A program made the translations under genes and the position numbers. From NCBI GenBank assembly GCA_021784265.1, contig JAJXTA010000219.1:1-5793 (forward strand): a stretch of DNA of 5,793 nucleotides. Direction: 5' to 3'. Positions 5,761-5,793 of this stretch are shown piece by piece; position 1 is the stretch's first letter; each line of letters starts with the position of its first letter. The notes beneath the pieces were generated by a model. That model was not told the origin of the DNA. It saw only the letters and a program-made list of their open reading frames with translations, and did no database searches. The DNA is from a bacterium. GTDB taxonomy: Bacteria > Verrucomicrobiota > Verrucomicrobiia > Limisphaerales > J093.

Positions 5761-5793
5761 ATGACTTACGCGAACTTCCCCTTGTTCCCCGAC
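5761..5793 (+). CDS. First gene of the insertion element, N-terminus only
   Basis: Eleven codons are visible, reading MTYANFPLFPD, before the window ends. Such a short piece cannot be assigned to a transposase subunit by itself. IS66-type elements often begin with a small accessory gene (tnpA or tnpB) or, in the simpler subgroup, directly with the main transposase tnpC, so any of these is possible. An alternative ATG at 5754 opens a different frame, also to the edge, but lacks a spaced ribosome-binding site. The stop of the read-through peroxiredoxin frame (5755-5757) overlaps that alternative ATG. Confidence 0.35.
   Translation, partial: MTYANFPLFPD

Larger units (their letters stand above)
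5696..5793 (+). mobile_element. Left end of a probable IS66-family insertion sequence
   Basis: At 5696 the peroxiredoxin homology ends and the sequence starts GTAAGCGTC. The terminal inverted repeats of IS66-family elements typically begin GTAA, often GTAAGCG. A small dyad TGCAT-TCT-ATGCA (5713-5725) and a G-rich ribosome-binding site followed by an open frame at 5761 are as expected between an IS end and its first gene. Only 98 bases are present, and neither a recognisable transposase domain nor the right end can be seen, so the family rests on the terminal bases and on the interrupted gene. Confidence 0.6.

Overview
The window is very GC-rich, with most third codon positions G or C. It holds six protein-coding loci, and the last is broken by what looks like the left end of an insertion sequence. 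The gene set suggests a Verrucomicrobiota bacterium, perhaps of the Pedosphaera/Limisphaerales side. The pointers are a short NfeD next to a FloA-type flotillin, a proline-rich anchored protein ending in an 'LGPPKAL'-type tail, and weak or absent Shine-Dalgarno sequences. This placement is inference from gene content, not from a marker gene.

Layout. Bases 1-126 carry no gene I can support. A polysaccharide-deacetylase-like secreted or membrane-anchored protein reads leftwards (1722 to 127). A divergent intergenic region of about 310 bp follows. It holds a perfect 38-bp palindrome at 1808-1845 and a good sigma70-like promoter at 1921-1949 that drives an aldose 1-epimerase (mutarotase) family gene rightwards (2037-2951). 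After a 113-nt gap comes a rightward cluster: a short membrane NfeD (3065-3520), a FloA flotillin-like protein (3552-4595) and a membrane-anchored proline-rich protein of unknown function (4718-5428). NfeD and FloA are a recognised partnership thought to organise membrane microdomains. The proline-rich protein may belong with them by position.

Further right, after a 9-bp perfect hairpin (5488-5508), a peroxiredoxin-like gene starts at 5527. Its homology stops abruptly at about 5695, just before the peroxidatic region. The sequence then changes to one beginning GTAAGCGTC, which fits the terminal repeat of an IS66-family element. A new reading frame with a G-rich ribosome-binding site begins at 5761 and runs off the window.

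The most noteworthy items are the 38-bp palindrome in the divergent promoter region, the IS interruption of the peroxiredoxin gene, the NfeD-FloA-proline-rich cluster, and a possible cell-wall-binding-like repeat at the C-terminus of the deacetylase. I see no tRNA, rRNA, CRISPR array or clearly new multi-gene system.
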